From assembly GCA_018907035.1 (NCBI GenBank), contig JACCIC010000034.1:3316001-3380000 (forward strand): a DNA stretch of 64,000 nucleotides, given 5' to 3'. Position numbers and translations under genes: made by a program. This stretch comes from Sycobia sp. Sy_11 (taxonomy: Eukaryota; Arthropoda; Insecta; Hymenoptera; Epichrysomallidae). Under the pieces are notes generated by a model. It saw nothing but the letters and a program-made list of their open reading frames with translations, searched no databases and was not told where the DNA came from. Positions 25,931 to 39,700 of the stretch are shown here, piece after piece. How positions within the stretch are numbered: the stretch's first letter is position 1; every line of letters starts with the position of its first letter.

Positions 25931-27150
25931 TATGACACAAAGGGAAGAATCCAGCGCGTGCGTTGAGCTGGCCGTGGTATGTATGGAGTTCGAGGTTTAC
26001 AGTAGCTTTTTTTGTTATTAATAATAATAAAATTTAATATTATTATCATTTTAAGATAAAGATTGCGAAGTACGAAAGTTTGCCATTTTATAGCGGTTGC
26101 GTTGGCTTGAAACAGCTTTAGAACATACAATTTAACACTAACATATATTAATTATATAATAACATAATACATTTATAATAACTTATATATTTTATAATAA
26201 TAACACAATACATTTACATAATAAAATAATACTATTAACATAATACATTTTTAACACTAATTTCATTTTAACATTTATACTCAAAATTAATATTTTTTAT
26301 AATAAAAATATATAAAATTATAAAGTGTCTTTATTATAATATTATATCAATATATTTTCTGTTTTTAATACAAAATTTATTAAAACGTCTACTTCATAAT
26401 CTTTCAACTTCTTCATCAACATATCCTGCTTATTTCTTTCCAATAAAATATGTAATTTCATATTTATTTAAAATTACGAAGTTTTCTTGTCCTGTATTAC
26501 TAATTAAAGAGAATGATCCAATTAGTATAAGAAAATCATTTACTATAACGAAAAAGTTACGTCACATTATGAATGATTAACTGAATTATTTTATATTATA
26601 TAATTATCAAAAAATAGAGTCCGCAAACTATATTTCATTTACATTTATAGGTGTGTTTTGTTTAAGATCGACAAAAAACATATGCAAAACAGATATATTC
26701 ACTGATCAAGTAGTATAGTAATGAGGAATGCCTCCTATTACCATAACCCTTTCTTTTATTTTCAGTGCTTTAAATGTTTTTTGCTTTCGGTCTATTTTAT
26801 TTGAATTCGTTTTTATAAATTCTTACTATTTTCAATGTTTTCTATAATATTTACAAGAAGTAACAACTTACTTGAAAAAGTGATTACTGGTCCCTGCACT
26901 CTTCATGTATGCGAACAGTATTTAGTATTTTGATATAGTATTGTATCCCACTTTGTATGAAAGTTAAATTAATGACTAAAACTGTTAAATTAATGACTAA
27001 AATCAAAAAAAGTTACGCGCCTAAAATAAAAAATGCGGTAAAATAGAACATTAGCATAATAAGTGTTGCATTCAGACTGGTCATTTAAGGAAACTTTTGA
27101 AAGCCTGTTGGTGAAGCATACTTAAGAAGTCTATAGATAGCTGTATTTGT
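25931..27150. other. Strongly AT-rich DNA with a degenerate repeat
   Basis: At 26,130-26,280 the motif AACATAATACATTT and variants occur several times with irregular spacing. A 21-bp-period duplication of GTTAAATTAATGACTAAAA lies at 26,963-27,002. No coding signal. Confidence 0.5.
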
Positions 27151-27425
27151 GCGCGGATAATTTTTCCCGAAGCCATGGTAAGCCCTAAACAATTAAAGTG
27201 GAGCGAGGGATTATACAGGGCGGCTGAGCGGAGAAATGGTTCTCGGGCAACTGGATTTCATTATAGGAGAGAAATGTAATCTTAATATGTGCAAAAGCTC
27301 GACAAAGAGGATAAAAGAAACGTAAGAAGATTCGAGAGTGTGCTGCGCAAAAGCCTCAGAACGACAGGCGATGGCGCTCTACCTATATAACAATGAGAAA
27401 AATACAGCGCGCCGATGAAATAGCA

Positions 27426-27426
<1 letters not shown>

Positions 27427-27465
<39 letters not shown>
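27427..27465. repeat. (GA)n microsatellite
   Basis: GA repeat with one AAA interruption. Confidence 0.9.
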
Positions 27466-27827
27466 CGCACATATACGAAGGAAACTGCGGGAAAAGCTGA
27501 ATAAAGGAAAAAAGAGGGGTAGGATTTCGGGGGAAAAAGAAAGAAAGGGAAATAAAACAGTCGAGGGGAAGCGAGTGAGTGAGAGAGAGAAAGAGACAGA
27601 GAAAGAGACAAGGGTGCTAAGCATGTGAAATCGATGGGGTAGCCCCAGAGAGCCGAAGGGGAGAGATGAGATGAGAAGAGAAAGAGAGTTGAAGCCGTGG
27701 GGCCCGAACGGTGAACAGGAGTCGGGGAGAGTTCCCCGCACGGATTCAATTCGATACAATCGGGAGTAGATTTCCACGCTCGGAGAGGATATATATTACT
27801 TCCGTGTTCCCCGCGCGACATGCGCTC

Positions 27828-27830
<3 letters not shown>

Positions 27831-27862
<32 letters not shown>
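27831..27862. repeat. (CT)n microsatellite
   Basis: Pure CT of about 32 bp directly upstream of the CpG island. Confidence 0.92.
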
Positions 27863-27867
<5 letters not shown>

Positions 27868-27877
27868 CAGATCTCTA

Positions 27878-28080
27878 TCTCGCTCGCGAGCGAGAGCGCA
27901 AGCGCGAAAGCGCGCTGTCGAGCGAGCGCGCGGCGCGCGCAGCGCGCTCGAGCGCGGAGCTAGCGGCGCGAGAGCAGAGCAATCGCGCTCCGCTAGAGAA
28001 AAGCGATCGCGACGAGCAGCGAGTATCGCGCGAGCGCAAGCGCGCGCGCGATCGCGGCTGCGAGAGCTTCAACGCCTAGC
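27878..28080. promoter_or_regulatory. Dense CpG island with perfect palindromes, possible promoter
   Basis: Only 12 of the 60 bases at 27,901-27,960 are A or T. The block is built from GAGCG and GCGC motifs. It contains a perfect 18-bp palindrome, TCTCGCTCGCGAGCGAGA, at 27,878-27,895 and a perfect 14-bp palindrome, CGCGCTCGAGCGCG, at 27,943-27,956. CT arrays flank it on both sides. Together these suggest an accessible regulatory region, but I see no TATA box or confident initiator, so promoter activity is inference. The Arg/Glu/Ala-rich frames through it are compositional. Confidence 0.4.
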
Positions 28081-28243
28081 CGCGGCTCAAGCTGCCGCTC
28101 TCTGCGCGCGGTCAAATCTCGATCGCTCTCCTCAGCACTCAACTCTCTCTCTCCCTCTCAAGCGCCTCTTCTCTTCGCTACTCTCTCGCCAATTCTCTCT
28201 CTCTCTAAATCGATCTTCTCGCTCGCCTCTTCCTCCCTCAATC

Positions 28244-28247
<4 letters not shown>

Positions 28248-28280
<33 letters not shown>
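28248..28280. repeat. (CT)n microsatellite
   Basis: CT repeat within a longer pyrimidine tract. Confidence 0.9.
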
Positions 28281-28282
<2 letters not shown>

Positions 28283-28493
28283 CTCTCTCTCCTCTCTCTC
28301 TGCTTCTCTTACTTTTACTCGTTCTATCTCTCTCTCAATCTCTCTCGTCAACTTGCGCACACCCACACATGAGCATCACACACACGCTCTCTCTCTCTCA
28401 TTTCATAAGTGAGCGTATGCGCTCCCGCGTGTGTTTATACGAAAGTCTTTTGACTAAGCCCAACGCTTTGCTTGATTTCGAGAAGTATTTTGC

Positions 28494-28495
28494 GT

Positions 28496-28572
<77 letters not shown>
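28494..28572. repeat. (CA)n-(CG)n-(CA)n compound tract
   Basis: CA repeat changes to about 20 bp of CG repeat, then CACG, then CA again. About 75 bp strictly alternates purine and pyrimidine, a strong Z-DNA candidate by sequence. Confidence 0.92.
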
Positions 28573-28918
28573 AATATATATACAGATATAAATATATATA
28601 TATAGGTATACCAATAATAACAGAGTCAGCGTCGTTCTCGCGAGCTTCCGATGTCGTGTTCGCTAAAGAATCTGTTATCACCGAGCATAATCGAGCAGAA
28701 ACCGCGCTCGGGTGCGCTTTCTATCAAATAAATATAATCGACTTTTCTCTTCTGCATTTTTGGACTCCTTTTTTCCTCAACTAGATGTGCGCGTGGGTGT
28801 GGATGCAGGTGGGGTCGGATAAAAGTCGCTGTAAGAGAGAGCATGAGAACGAGAAATAACAATTGTCAATGGGCGAAGAGGTTATACAGTTGGGCGCATT
28901 AGCGGGATGAGAGTCGGA

Positions 28919-28920
<2 letters not shown>

Positions 28921-28977
<57 letters not shown>
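28921..28977. repeat. (TA)n microsatellite, first of a close pair
   Basis: Pure TA of about 57 bp. Confidence 0.95.
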
Positions 28978-28979
<2 letters not shown>

Positions 28980-29007
28980 GCGTAGGCATGATAGATTTGA
29001 GTAGAAT

Positions 29008-29009
<2 letters not shown>

Positions 29010-29050
<41 letters not shown>
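29010..29050. repeat. (TA)n microsatellite, second of a close pair
   Basis: Pure TA of about 41 bp, 32 bases after the previous array. Confidence 0.95.
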
Positions 29051-29054
<4 letters not shown>

Positions 29055-29150
29055 ACGACGCCTTCTAGAGCGCCCTCTTTCTTTCTTTCTTTCTCCCTTT
29101 GCGTCTGCAACGCTTAATTTAATTATTTGATGCATTAGTGCACGGTGCAC

Positions 29151-30480
29151 GTATTAGAAACGTGATCTATAGATATGTGTAAGAACCAGACAATCGTCAT
29201 GCTGAAGGCCTATGCATGATATACATACCATCGAGAGCATTAGAATGTACAGGTGAATTGATCAAAAAAATTGTTAAAAAAAAAAAAAATTACAATCAGT
29301 TTAATATAAGTGACAACGACATTTCTATATTGAGTTTATATTAATTCTTGATATTTCTTTCATAAATAAAGTATGATATTATTTTCTTCAATCCTGACCA
29401 GTGATCTGAAAAATAAGTAACATTCAGAGAATTTATAGAACTCTCTTTCGTATGTACAAAATTTGCAAGTAGATAGATAAGTACACACACACACACACAC
29501 ACATATTATGCTGGATGTATACTCTTTAATTCTATTAATTAATTCTCTGCTTTTTCTTCATAGGAGGTGAAAAAGTCTATATAATTTAATTTGTAAATAG
29601 CATTCGTTTGCTCTTCATATCATTTAATTTTTTTCTAATGAGATAATTTCATTATTTAAAGCATGAAGTGATCATCATTTGTTATTACAAAATCATTTCT
29701 CTTTATTTGGTCTGCATTATTAATAGTTTTAATTGTTTTTTTATAAACACAGGCAAATAATCATTTTGTATTAAGTAACATTTATTATAAACAGTAAATT
29801 TAATCTTTATATTAAATGAAGTGTCTGACAGTTTCTTGAACTCATCTACTAACATACAGAAGTATGGAGGTTTTTACATATGAAGAGTGATACCAATGTA
29901 AATTTAATAATTTAAGAAACCAAGTAGGTTCTCTATATAAATTCATAAACAATTTTTTAATTGCAAGCCACTATTGATAATGATATGGCCGTTCTCAAAG
30001 AATATTTAATTTCGAATTCTTTCTACACAGATTTTAAAGCTTTAAGATTGTGTACATAAATATATCGTTAGATAATAGATTATACCAGAAATTTATCGTT
30101 TTCGAAAATATATTTTTTTTCTCACTTTTCTCATCCATTTTTTCATTTTTCTTATGTAATTTAATATCTGAGTCTGTATTCTCATACCTTTTTATGTTAA
30201 TGGTAAAATTCTTGAAAAGTTGATAGATTCACGTTAGCGTATATAAAATTACTATAAATGTAAAAAATCATTAGAATTATATTTTTATAATCGTCTTCAT
30301 CGTGTATGTTATTTAACCTAGAATATAATATATTCATTCAGCGCCATTATCAACTGCACATGTACATTTTTGCGAATTAATAGAAAAAACAAAACAGTTA
30401 ATTATATAGTAGAAGAAATGTCTATACAGCCAATGCATAAGGTTTACCGATGTAATAAATAGCGTATTCAACGTCATAAT
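29151..30480. other. AT-rich DNA, no gene seen
   Basis: AT-rich with an A run (29,277-29,289) and an AC run (29,484-29,504). No coding or regulatory signal. Confidence 0.5.
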
Positions 30481-30487
30481 AAGATTA

Positions 30488-30490
<3 letters not shown>

Positions 30491-30537
<47 letters not shown>
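30491..30537. repeat. (GA)n microsatellite
   Basis: GA repeat of about 47 bp followed by imperfect GGGAGA units. Confidence 0.95.
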
Positions 30538-30545
<8 letters not shown>

Positions 30546-30627
30546 GGAGAGAGATACACAGAAAGAGAAAACGTATAAAGCTCAGGATAAAGCATTCCAT
30601 AACGAGGCGTCTCGTGTTCTTTTTTTT

Positions 30628-30653
30628 CTGCCTGCGATTTTCATCGCAGGCAG
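30628..30653. other. Perfect 11-bp-stem hairpin with TTTC loop
   Basis: CTGCCTGCGAT and ATCGCAGGCAG are exact reverse complements separated by four bases. The stem can extend by one G-T wobble and three A-T pairs using the flanking T and A runs. The stem is far too short for a microRNA precursor. It could be a structured-RNA element or a chance cruciform. Confidence 0.8.
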
Positions 30654-30784
30654 GAAATATATGCTCGAGAAAAAAGGAGGATGATTTGACACGTCCTCCG
30701 CCTCTCTGGGTCCTCCCTCTGCGCACATTTCATTGCATTGCGTCGCGGTGTAGGTACAGCGTGCGTGTTCTCTTGCGTTCGCGA

Positions 30785-30788
<4 letters not shown>

Positions 30789-30816
<28 letters not shown>
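30789..30816. repeat. (CT)n microsatellite
   Basis: CT repeat of about 28 bp followed by CTC/CTCC units. Confidence 0.9.
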
Positions 30817-30820
<4 letters not shown>

Positions 30821-31130
30821 CTCCTCTCCCTCTCTATACAGAGTTCCGTCTGCTGAATACAATTTACTACTTTATTCTCTCGGATCGACGAGCCAGAGGT
30901 GGAGAGAAAGAGAGAGGAAGAGAAAGAGATGAAGGTAGGAAGGGAGATCCCAGAGTGCCATACCTATATAGCCATACGAACGAATGCAGAGCGTCGATAC
31001 AATAACAGGATCGTAAAAGAAACCGGTTGACGCAATATTTATTAAGCCGATTTCATATATATACGTGTGTATATATAAATACTGCGCACTATGGCCAGGG
31101 CGAGAGCTCGCGATCACAAGGGGAGACCGA

Positions 31131-32065
31131 TTGTTTTGTTGCTTTATGTAGATTTGTTGAGCTGCAGATTCAAGAGGGAAAATTTCATTTTTATAACGAT
31201 TTTAATTTATGAAACAAAGTATGGTCGAGTATATGTGACCTGTACTGATACTTTGTCCCAATTTTATATGCATATCCGGAGAATTCATGAAGTCAAAGTA
31301 ATTTTTTTCCACGCTTATGTATATATATATAAGATATTCATATAGTGTACTTATGAGAAGCTGCCGATGAAATATTAGGTGTAGAGAATTCGAAAAGTAA
31401 CTTTATAAAAAATAGTTGAATATATGCGTATATTAGCATAGGTTTCCTATAGTATCTTAATTATCTATAGTAGTATACAAAGTAAGATAAATAATATACG
31501 GACGAAAATATAGTTCGATAGGTCAATACTAAGTACTACAGGTCGATTTGAAAATACGAAATTCTCATTACCCAAGCGATGATTTATGGAATGTAACTCT
31601 TAGCATCAATTTCTCTGACTTGGTAGAAAATTGAGGCAAAAGCGTTTTAACATGGTTTCATATATATGCTTGGCTAAACTTATAAATTTTTGTACTCCTT
31701 TCAAATTCTTGAATTGCAAATATCTTAAGCATATAATAAATCAAGCACTCGTAGAATAAATATTAAAAAATGACAATTGTTGCAAGCTAATTTTCAATGA
31801 AATAATTATTTATAAAAAATGGACAAAAATAAGTTTCCTATTAATAATAAAGTTTTTGAACTCGTATGTAAAAGCAAATAGAAAAAAATGATATTTTTTA
31901 CTAAGATAAATAATGAAATACAATAACTAATATAAATTTCATTAAATAAGTTCCATTGTAAAAGTTGGTAATATTAGTAAAGTGATTAATGATGATACTA
32001 ATGAATATTTGTTATTCGGTGAATATTCATTCGTTGAATTTTAAACCCTACAAATAATACATAAA
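31131..32065. other. AT-rich DNA, no gene seen
   Basis: AT-rich. Open frame 31,091-31,345 at its left edge has no recognisable domain. Confidence 0.5.
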
Positions 32066-33770
<1,705 letters not shown>

Positions 33771-34033
33771 AAAACTTTTATTTTTTAAAAAATATTATTG
33801 TTAACTTATCTACGATCCATTTAAATAAATTATTTATTCTCTTGCTTATGAAGATTGAGATAGTAATAGAATTTAAAAACAGTATTGTTTATGACCGGTG
33901 TGAAAGTTGATTATTATTAATTTCGTGAGAAATAGTTACACGGGAGCGAAGCGGAAGAGGTAAATCTCTCGACGTGGATAATTAATTCAACACACTAGTG
34001 TTGAATAATATGATACATCGAGACTGCCGTTAA
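33771..34033. other. AT-rich DNA with a short palindrome
   Basis: AT-rich. ATTCAACACACTAGTGTTGAAT, centred near 33,997, can fold into an 8-bp stem shortly before the MITE. Confidence 0.45.
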
Positions 34034-34172
34034 CCTTTAGACTGCCAGACTGGCTCATATATGAGCCACATGTGACCTTGACAGCTACTCCAGAGATATA
34101 AGGTGTTTTATGTATAAATTTTTCACATCAAAAATATCAATTTCTAAGGCAAAAATGCCGGCAGTCTAAAGG
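34034..34172. mobile_element. piggyBac-type MITE, 139 bp
   Basis: The left end CCTTTAGACTGCC (34,034-34,046) and right end GGCAGTCTAAAGG (34,160-34,172) are perfect 13-bp inverted repeats. They are flanked on both sides by TTAA (34,030-34,033 and 34,173-34,176). TTAA target duplication and a CCYT-like terminus are hallmarks of the piggyBac superfamily. The interior has no coding capacity but holds a perfect 18-bp palindrome, TGGCTCATATATGAGCCA, at 34,051-34,068. It is presumably a non-autonomous copy mobilised by a piggyBac transposase encoded elsewhere. Confidence 0.9.
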
Positions 34173-34176
34173 TTAA

Positions 34177-34560
34177 GAGCTTCTACGGTTTTGGTTTGAA
34201 GGCCAGAGTGACATAACAATGAAATTATACAAGTGGTTTGAAAAACAAATAATAGAAAATTTTGAATTAAATCAATACCATATAAAAATCTTTAATTTAA
34301 CGGTTGTGTTTAAAAAAATCTTATATTATTTATTTCCTCTTTGTTTAACAAAACAATTGAAGAATAATATAAGGATACCAAAAAAAACAAAATATTATTT
34401 TAAATCATAATGAAGTGGCCCAAAATAAGAATTTTCATGCTGTTCATAAAAAGCAAACAACAAATGAATAATTCCTAATGATGAGGAGCAATTAAAAAGC
34501 ATTTAAGTCGTTTAAAAGATAGACCGGCAAAAAATCAGTCTAACGAAATCATTATAGCGA
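34177..34560. other. AT-rich DNA, no gene seen
   Basis: AT-rich. The 63-aa Lys/Ile-rich frame at 34,219-34,410 is not recognisable. Confidence 0.5.
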
Positions 34561-34647
34561 CAAATGACGCGTGTCAAATCAAAGACCGCACTGAAGAGAT
34601 AGAAGGAGGGTGAGCTCAAGAGGATGAAAAACAGTCCGAGAAAGGGG

Positions 34648-34650
<3 letters not shown>

Positions 34651-34684
<34 letters not shown>
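34651..34684. repeat. (GA)n microsatellite
   Basis: Pure GA of about 34 bp. Confidence 0.93.
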
Positions 34685-34687
<3 letters not shown>

Positions 34688-34786
34688 CCCCGCACAAGTG
34701 TCAAAGTTACTCTATATGTAGTCTCTTGGTAGTCTGCTGTGCGTGAACTCATCATCCAACGAACGAAGTGTAGTCTGTGCGAGAAA

Positions 34787-34800
34787 AAGAGAGGGAGAGA

Positions 34801-34849
<49 letters not shown>
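34787..34849. repeat. (GA)n microsatellite
   Basis: GA repeat of about 63 bp with two GGG interruptions at the left. Confidence 0.93.
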
Positions 34850-34852
<3 letters not shown>

Positions 34853-36474
34853 GAAACAACGGCCGCTGCCGTGTCAAGCGCCAGCGGTACGGGTATGCGC
34901 GTGCTCGTGTGGGCACCCCGATGGCCCCAATGCACGCGTCAGCGCAGCCATAAACAGCCGCACAATGTCCCGGTGCGCGCGGCGCGTTTCGTTCGCCGCC
35001 CGTAGTGCAACGGGGCCACTCCGTTCCAGTCGACATCTTACGCATCGGGTCGATTGTCACCTGTCGGTAAATAGGCCTATCAGCGCCGATGTGCGTGTTT
35101 ACGCGCGCCGCGCTTGCCGAAAGCCGAACGTAAAGGACCCCCGCCGCTTTCCACCTCTCGGCACCCCGAGTGGCTCGCGCTCACTGCCTCCCTCCCTCTC
35201 GATCGCTCGCTGGCTCTTTATCCATCGTTTATCCTCTTTCTCTTTGCTTCCAGGGAGCACGACGTACGAGGTATACACGTCTATTTGTGCGCGCGCGCGT
35301 GTGTGTGATAAATTCAAGGACGAGAGAAAGAAGATAGGCTAAACGTCACACATATTCACGGTGTGCATGTAGCATATTTACGTACGGAATTATATATAAT
35401 AGAAATCGCGGCGCGAGCCGCCAACAACGGATCGCACCCGCGGCCGAATACGGGTTGCTCGACGTGGCGTGAAAGGGAATAGGGCGCGGTGATACCGGGG
35501 TGCGGAGAGAGGAGAAGGGGGAGCGAGGAGGAGAGCTAAATCACCCCTGCGCAGCGCGCGTCGAACGCGCTTCGAGGGGGCGGCGTATGGCGGCTGCTTG
35601 AATCGCGATTAGTTTCAGTAGGGGGCTGTTATCCCCCCTCCCACGGTCACGCTCCGTCGGGTGCACCTGGCTCGTTGCCGCGAGCGCGATCGCGCGCGTG
35701 CGCCGGACGACCGGCGATGCGTCCGCGTTCGGCGTCAAGGCCGGCCCCTTGGATAAAGGGAATCGGAGAGTGCTCGACGGGAGATCGGCAGATATAGTCA
35801 AATATATCCGCGACAGGACTGCACAGAGTTTACACGTTTTAGAAGCTGTGAAGGGACCGATGGCAAATGTACACGCGACTGAAAAAGTCAGCGGACCCGC
35901 GAGCCAGGCTCCTTTGTGTTCCTGCAATTTCCGAACGCGACCGGATGCACGACATAATGGTCGCAGCTCTCCGAATTTTAATCCGTATAAGCGTGATGTA
36001 GCGATTGATAAACAAGTATGCGTCGCCTTGCTGGTAAGCGCCAGAATCGAGGAGCCGAACGTCGTCAGGTTGGCGTAGCCCTCGAGTCGCGTACTATGGG
36101 AATCTCTGTATGAGTTAGCGTTACGTCGAAGACGTGAAAGAAGTGGCGCCGGGCTAATAACACAGAGCGACTTCACCCCCTGACCCAATTTCCGTGATAC
36201 CGCGAGTCCGGCACGCTGAACCAGTGACACATTTTCATTTCTAATGTTCCACGTGTATTTTATAGGCGATCGAAAAGCATTTTTGCCACTCTTCGCCGGT
36301 GCGTTGAGTTGGAGTATTTATTCACGATTGAATGTATACATCTATATTTAGATTTATTTCAACATAAATTAATTACTCCCCTGAAACAAATAACGCGACA
36401 GATATTGGAATGTATCATATATATCTGTTGAAAATAATACTATCTAAAGAAGATCTTATACATATATGTTCGAG

Positions 36475-36481
<7 letters not shown>

Positions 36482-36526
<45 letters not shown>
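36482..36526. repeat. (TA)n microsatellite
   Basis: Pure TA of about 45 bp. Confidence 0.95.
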
Positions 36527-36527
<1 letters not shown>

Positions 36528-36656
36528 CTGTTCCAATCTCCGTCACGAACTCCGCTTGTCGTGCACCCCCATATAACTTTAATTAAAATCGCACGGATCA
36601 TAAATTCCGTTTAAAGGATTAAACAAACTTTTGCGCGACTACTCAATGTCTCTCTA

Positions 36657-36667
<11 letters not shown>

Positions 36668-36745
<78 letters not shown>
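36668..36745. repeat. Compound (CT)n-(TA)n microsatellite
   Basis: CT repeat (to 36,700) runs directly into TA repeat (to 36,745), the same arrangement as at 25,457 and 50,790. Confidence 0.95.
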
Positions 36746-36748
<3 letters not shown>

Positions 36749-36926
36749 TATGCATATTCATTTCTACAGAAACAAGGGATAAAAGAGATTATAAATTAGT
36801 TTGTATTGAACCTTCCGAGACGTGAAACTTTAACCATAAAACTGTTTAACATAATAATCCTAAAAAATAAGTTTGGCCTATTCGTATGACTAGAAAATAA
36901 TTATTCATGGAACGAGTATTTAGTTG

Positions 36927-36957
<31 letters not shown>

Positions 36958-37073
36958 TACATGAAAATTTTCCTTCACATTTTGTTTGTTAATTAAAACT
37001 AATCGGGCTACCAATACGTATACGTAACTGAGGACTCATAATTATATTTAATTCAATGTGTTCATTTTTTATG

Positions 37074-37075
<2 letters not shown>

Positions 37076-37125
<50 letters not shown>
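37076..37125. repeat. (TA)n microsatellite
   Basis: Pure TA of about 50 bp. Confidence 0.95.
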
Positions 37126-37127
<2 letters not shown>

Positions 37128-38124
37128 TGGATAGATGAGGTAGCAACTAAATTATACATTATTAATTGCAGTTTATTTTTTCATTTATTTCAGAGATTAA
37201 GTAATGCGGGGTGCACTCGATGAAAATTTTTAATTATAGAGTAGGTTTATTTAAAGCTAGCGATGTTACCGCCCATAATTGTTTATTTTTGCCCTCTGTA
37301 GTCTCCGCAAATGACAAAAAAAATTTCAAACCTTTGTATTTTACAAATGACTGCAAGATTTTATAAATATTTTTTAACAAAAGATCATAATATATTTTAA
37401 CTTTTTTTCTCTAAGATTATATATTATTGTAAATCAATGTATTTCATTGATTAATAATATTATTCAATATATTTTAGATTCATTACGAGCTAGACTCTTC
37501 GTGCTAAGCCGACTTTCATTATCAGGGAATTACATTGCACGAAGTCTATAGCGCCCCTTATAGATGTACATCTACCCGGCCGTACAACGTAAGGACTGCG
37601 GAGCAACTCTGCTGCTCCGCACGTCGAATCACCTCAAAATTTCCTGAAATTGTTTTCCAGGACTTTTTCCTTTGTAAATTCTTGCAAGTCCAATTATTTT
37701 ATTTAAATTTTAGAATCTTCATACGTCACTCACTTTGTCTTTACAAATTTTACGAAACTTGAAACAAATTTTAACGAAAATTGAAACAAATAGGATATGA
37801 TCTACATTCTAATAGTAATTTAACAATAAAAAATGTTTGAATATTTTTAATCAAATAAAAATATATGAATTACACATTCTTCTTATTAACTTGAATCAAT
37901 ATATTTTTATATTCTACATATAATTAGATAATAAATTTTATTTAATACAAAACAATTCTCTTCGTTTATATTATGTACAAATTTTATTAAAAATGTTATT
38001 ATTGAATGCTTAAATATTTTTAGATTAGTTTATGAAGTTCTCTTTCAATTACGCGAATTCTATTCATGATAAATTTTTTAACAAATATTGCAGCGGGATG
38101 ATAATGTACTTAATAATGCATGTA

Positions 38125-38133
38125 ATATATATC

Positions 38134-38193
<60 letters not shown>
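38125..38193. repeat. (TA)n microsatellite with two C interruptions
   Basis: TA array interrupted by single C-containing units near 38,134 and 38,180. Confidence 0.9.
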
Positions 38194-38350
38194 GGGATCT
38201 ATGACATGGAAACGAAAATTTCCCATGCACTGGAATGTAACGCATAAATTTTAATTATATATAAATATAGATTTCAAGGCAAAGATTTATGCTATAAATG
38301 CCATTCGGAAATGATAAATATAAATTCGATAAATTATAATATTCTTTCAT

Positions 38351-38354
<4 letters not shown>

Positions 38355-38401
<47 letters not shown>
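38355..38401. repeat. (TA)n microsatellite
   Basis: Pure TA of about 47 bp. Confidence 0.95.

Positions 38402-39700
<1,299 letters not shown>

Larger units (their letters stand above)
27151..27877. other. Purine-rich to CpG-rich transition, no gene seen
   Basis: 27,420-27,700 is rich in GA, GGA and GAAA runs. Its minus-strand frames (179 and 132 aa) are Ser/Leu/Phe-rich because of this. A CT array (27,831-27,862) leads into the CpG island. I see no recognised domain. Confidence 0.45.
28081..29150. other. Pyrimidine-rich and microsatellite-rich DNA
   Basis: 28,130-28,360 is almost entirely C and T on the plus strand, including a CT array at 28,248-28,280. A CA/CG tract and two TA arrays follow. 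No recognised gene. Confidence 0.5.
30481..31130. other. GC-richer segment with (GA)n, a hairpin and (CT)n
   Basis: A GA array (30,491-30,537) is followed by a strong hairpin at 30,628-30,653 and a CT array (30,789-30,816). Open frames on both strands are repeat-driven. No gene is supported. Confidence 0.45.
34561..36330. promoter_or_regulatory. Large CpG-rich island, possible promoter or first-exon region
   Basis: Largest CpG-rich block in the window. Its left part carries two GA arrays (34,651-34,684 and 34,787-34,849), and a GCGCGC/GTGTGT alternating run lies near 35,289-35,309. From 35,400 to 36,300 it is free of microsatellites yet still CpG-rich. Here a 229-aa minus frame (35,541-36,230) overlaps a 126-aa plus frame (35,698-36,078). 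Neither has a domain I know. CpG richness plus GA arrays resembles an insect promoter region; a nearby gene is inferred, not seen. Confidence 0.35.
36331..38400. other. AT-rich DNA with five repeat arrays, no gene seen
   Basis: Contains (TA)n at 36,482-36,526, compound (CT)n-(TA)n at 36,668-36,745, (CT)n-(CA)n at 36,928-36,957, (TA)n at 37,076-37,125 and TA arrays at 38,125-38,193 and 38,355-38,401. The frame 37,535-37,762 is not recognisable. Confidence 0.5.

Noticed and set aside
27282..27821. 179-aa Ser/Leu-rich minus frame
   Set aside because: Driven by GA-rich plus strand; no domain or consistent codon pattern.
35199..35275. Polypyrimidine plus CAG and a following GT as a tiny exon
   Set aside because: The implied exon would be under 20 bases and no partner exon is identifiable.
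34743..35342. 199-aa plus frame through GA repeats
   Set aside because: Arg-Glu run from the GA array joined to GC-rich sequence with low stop density; no family motif.
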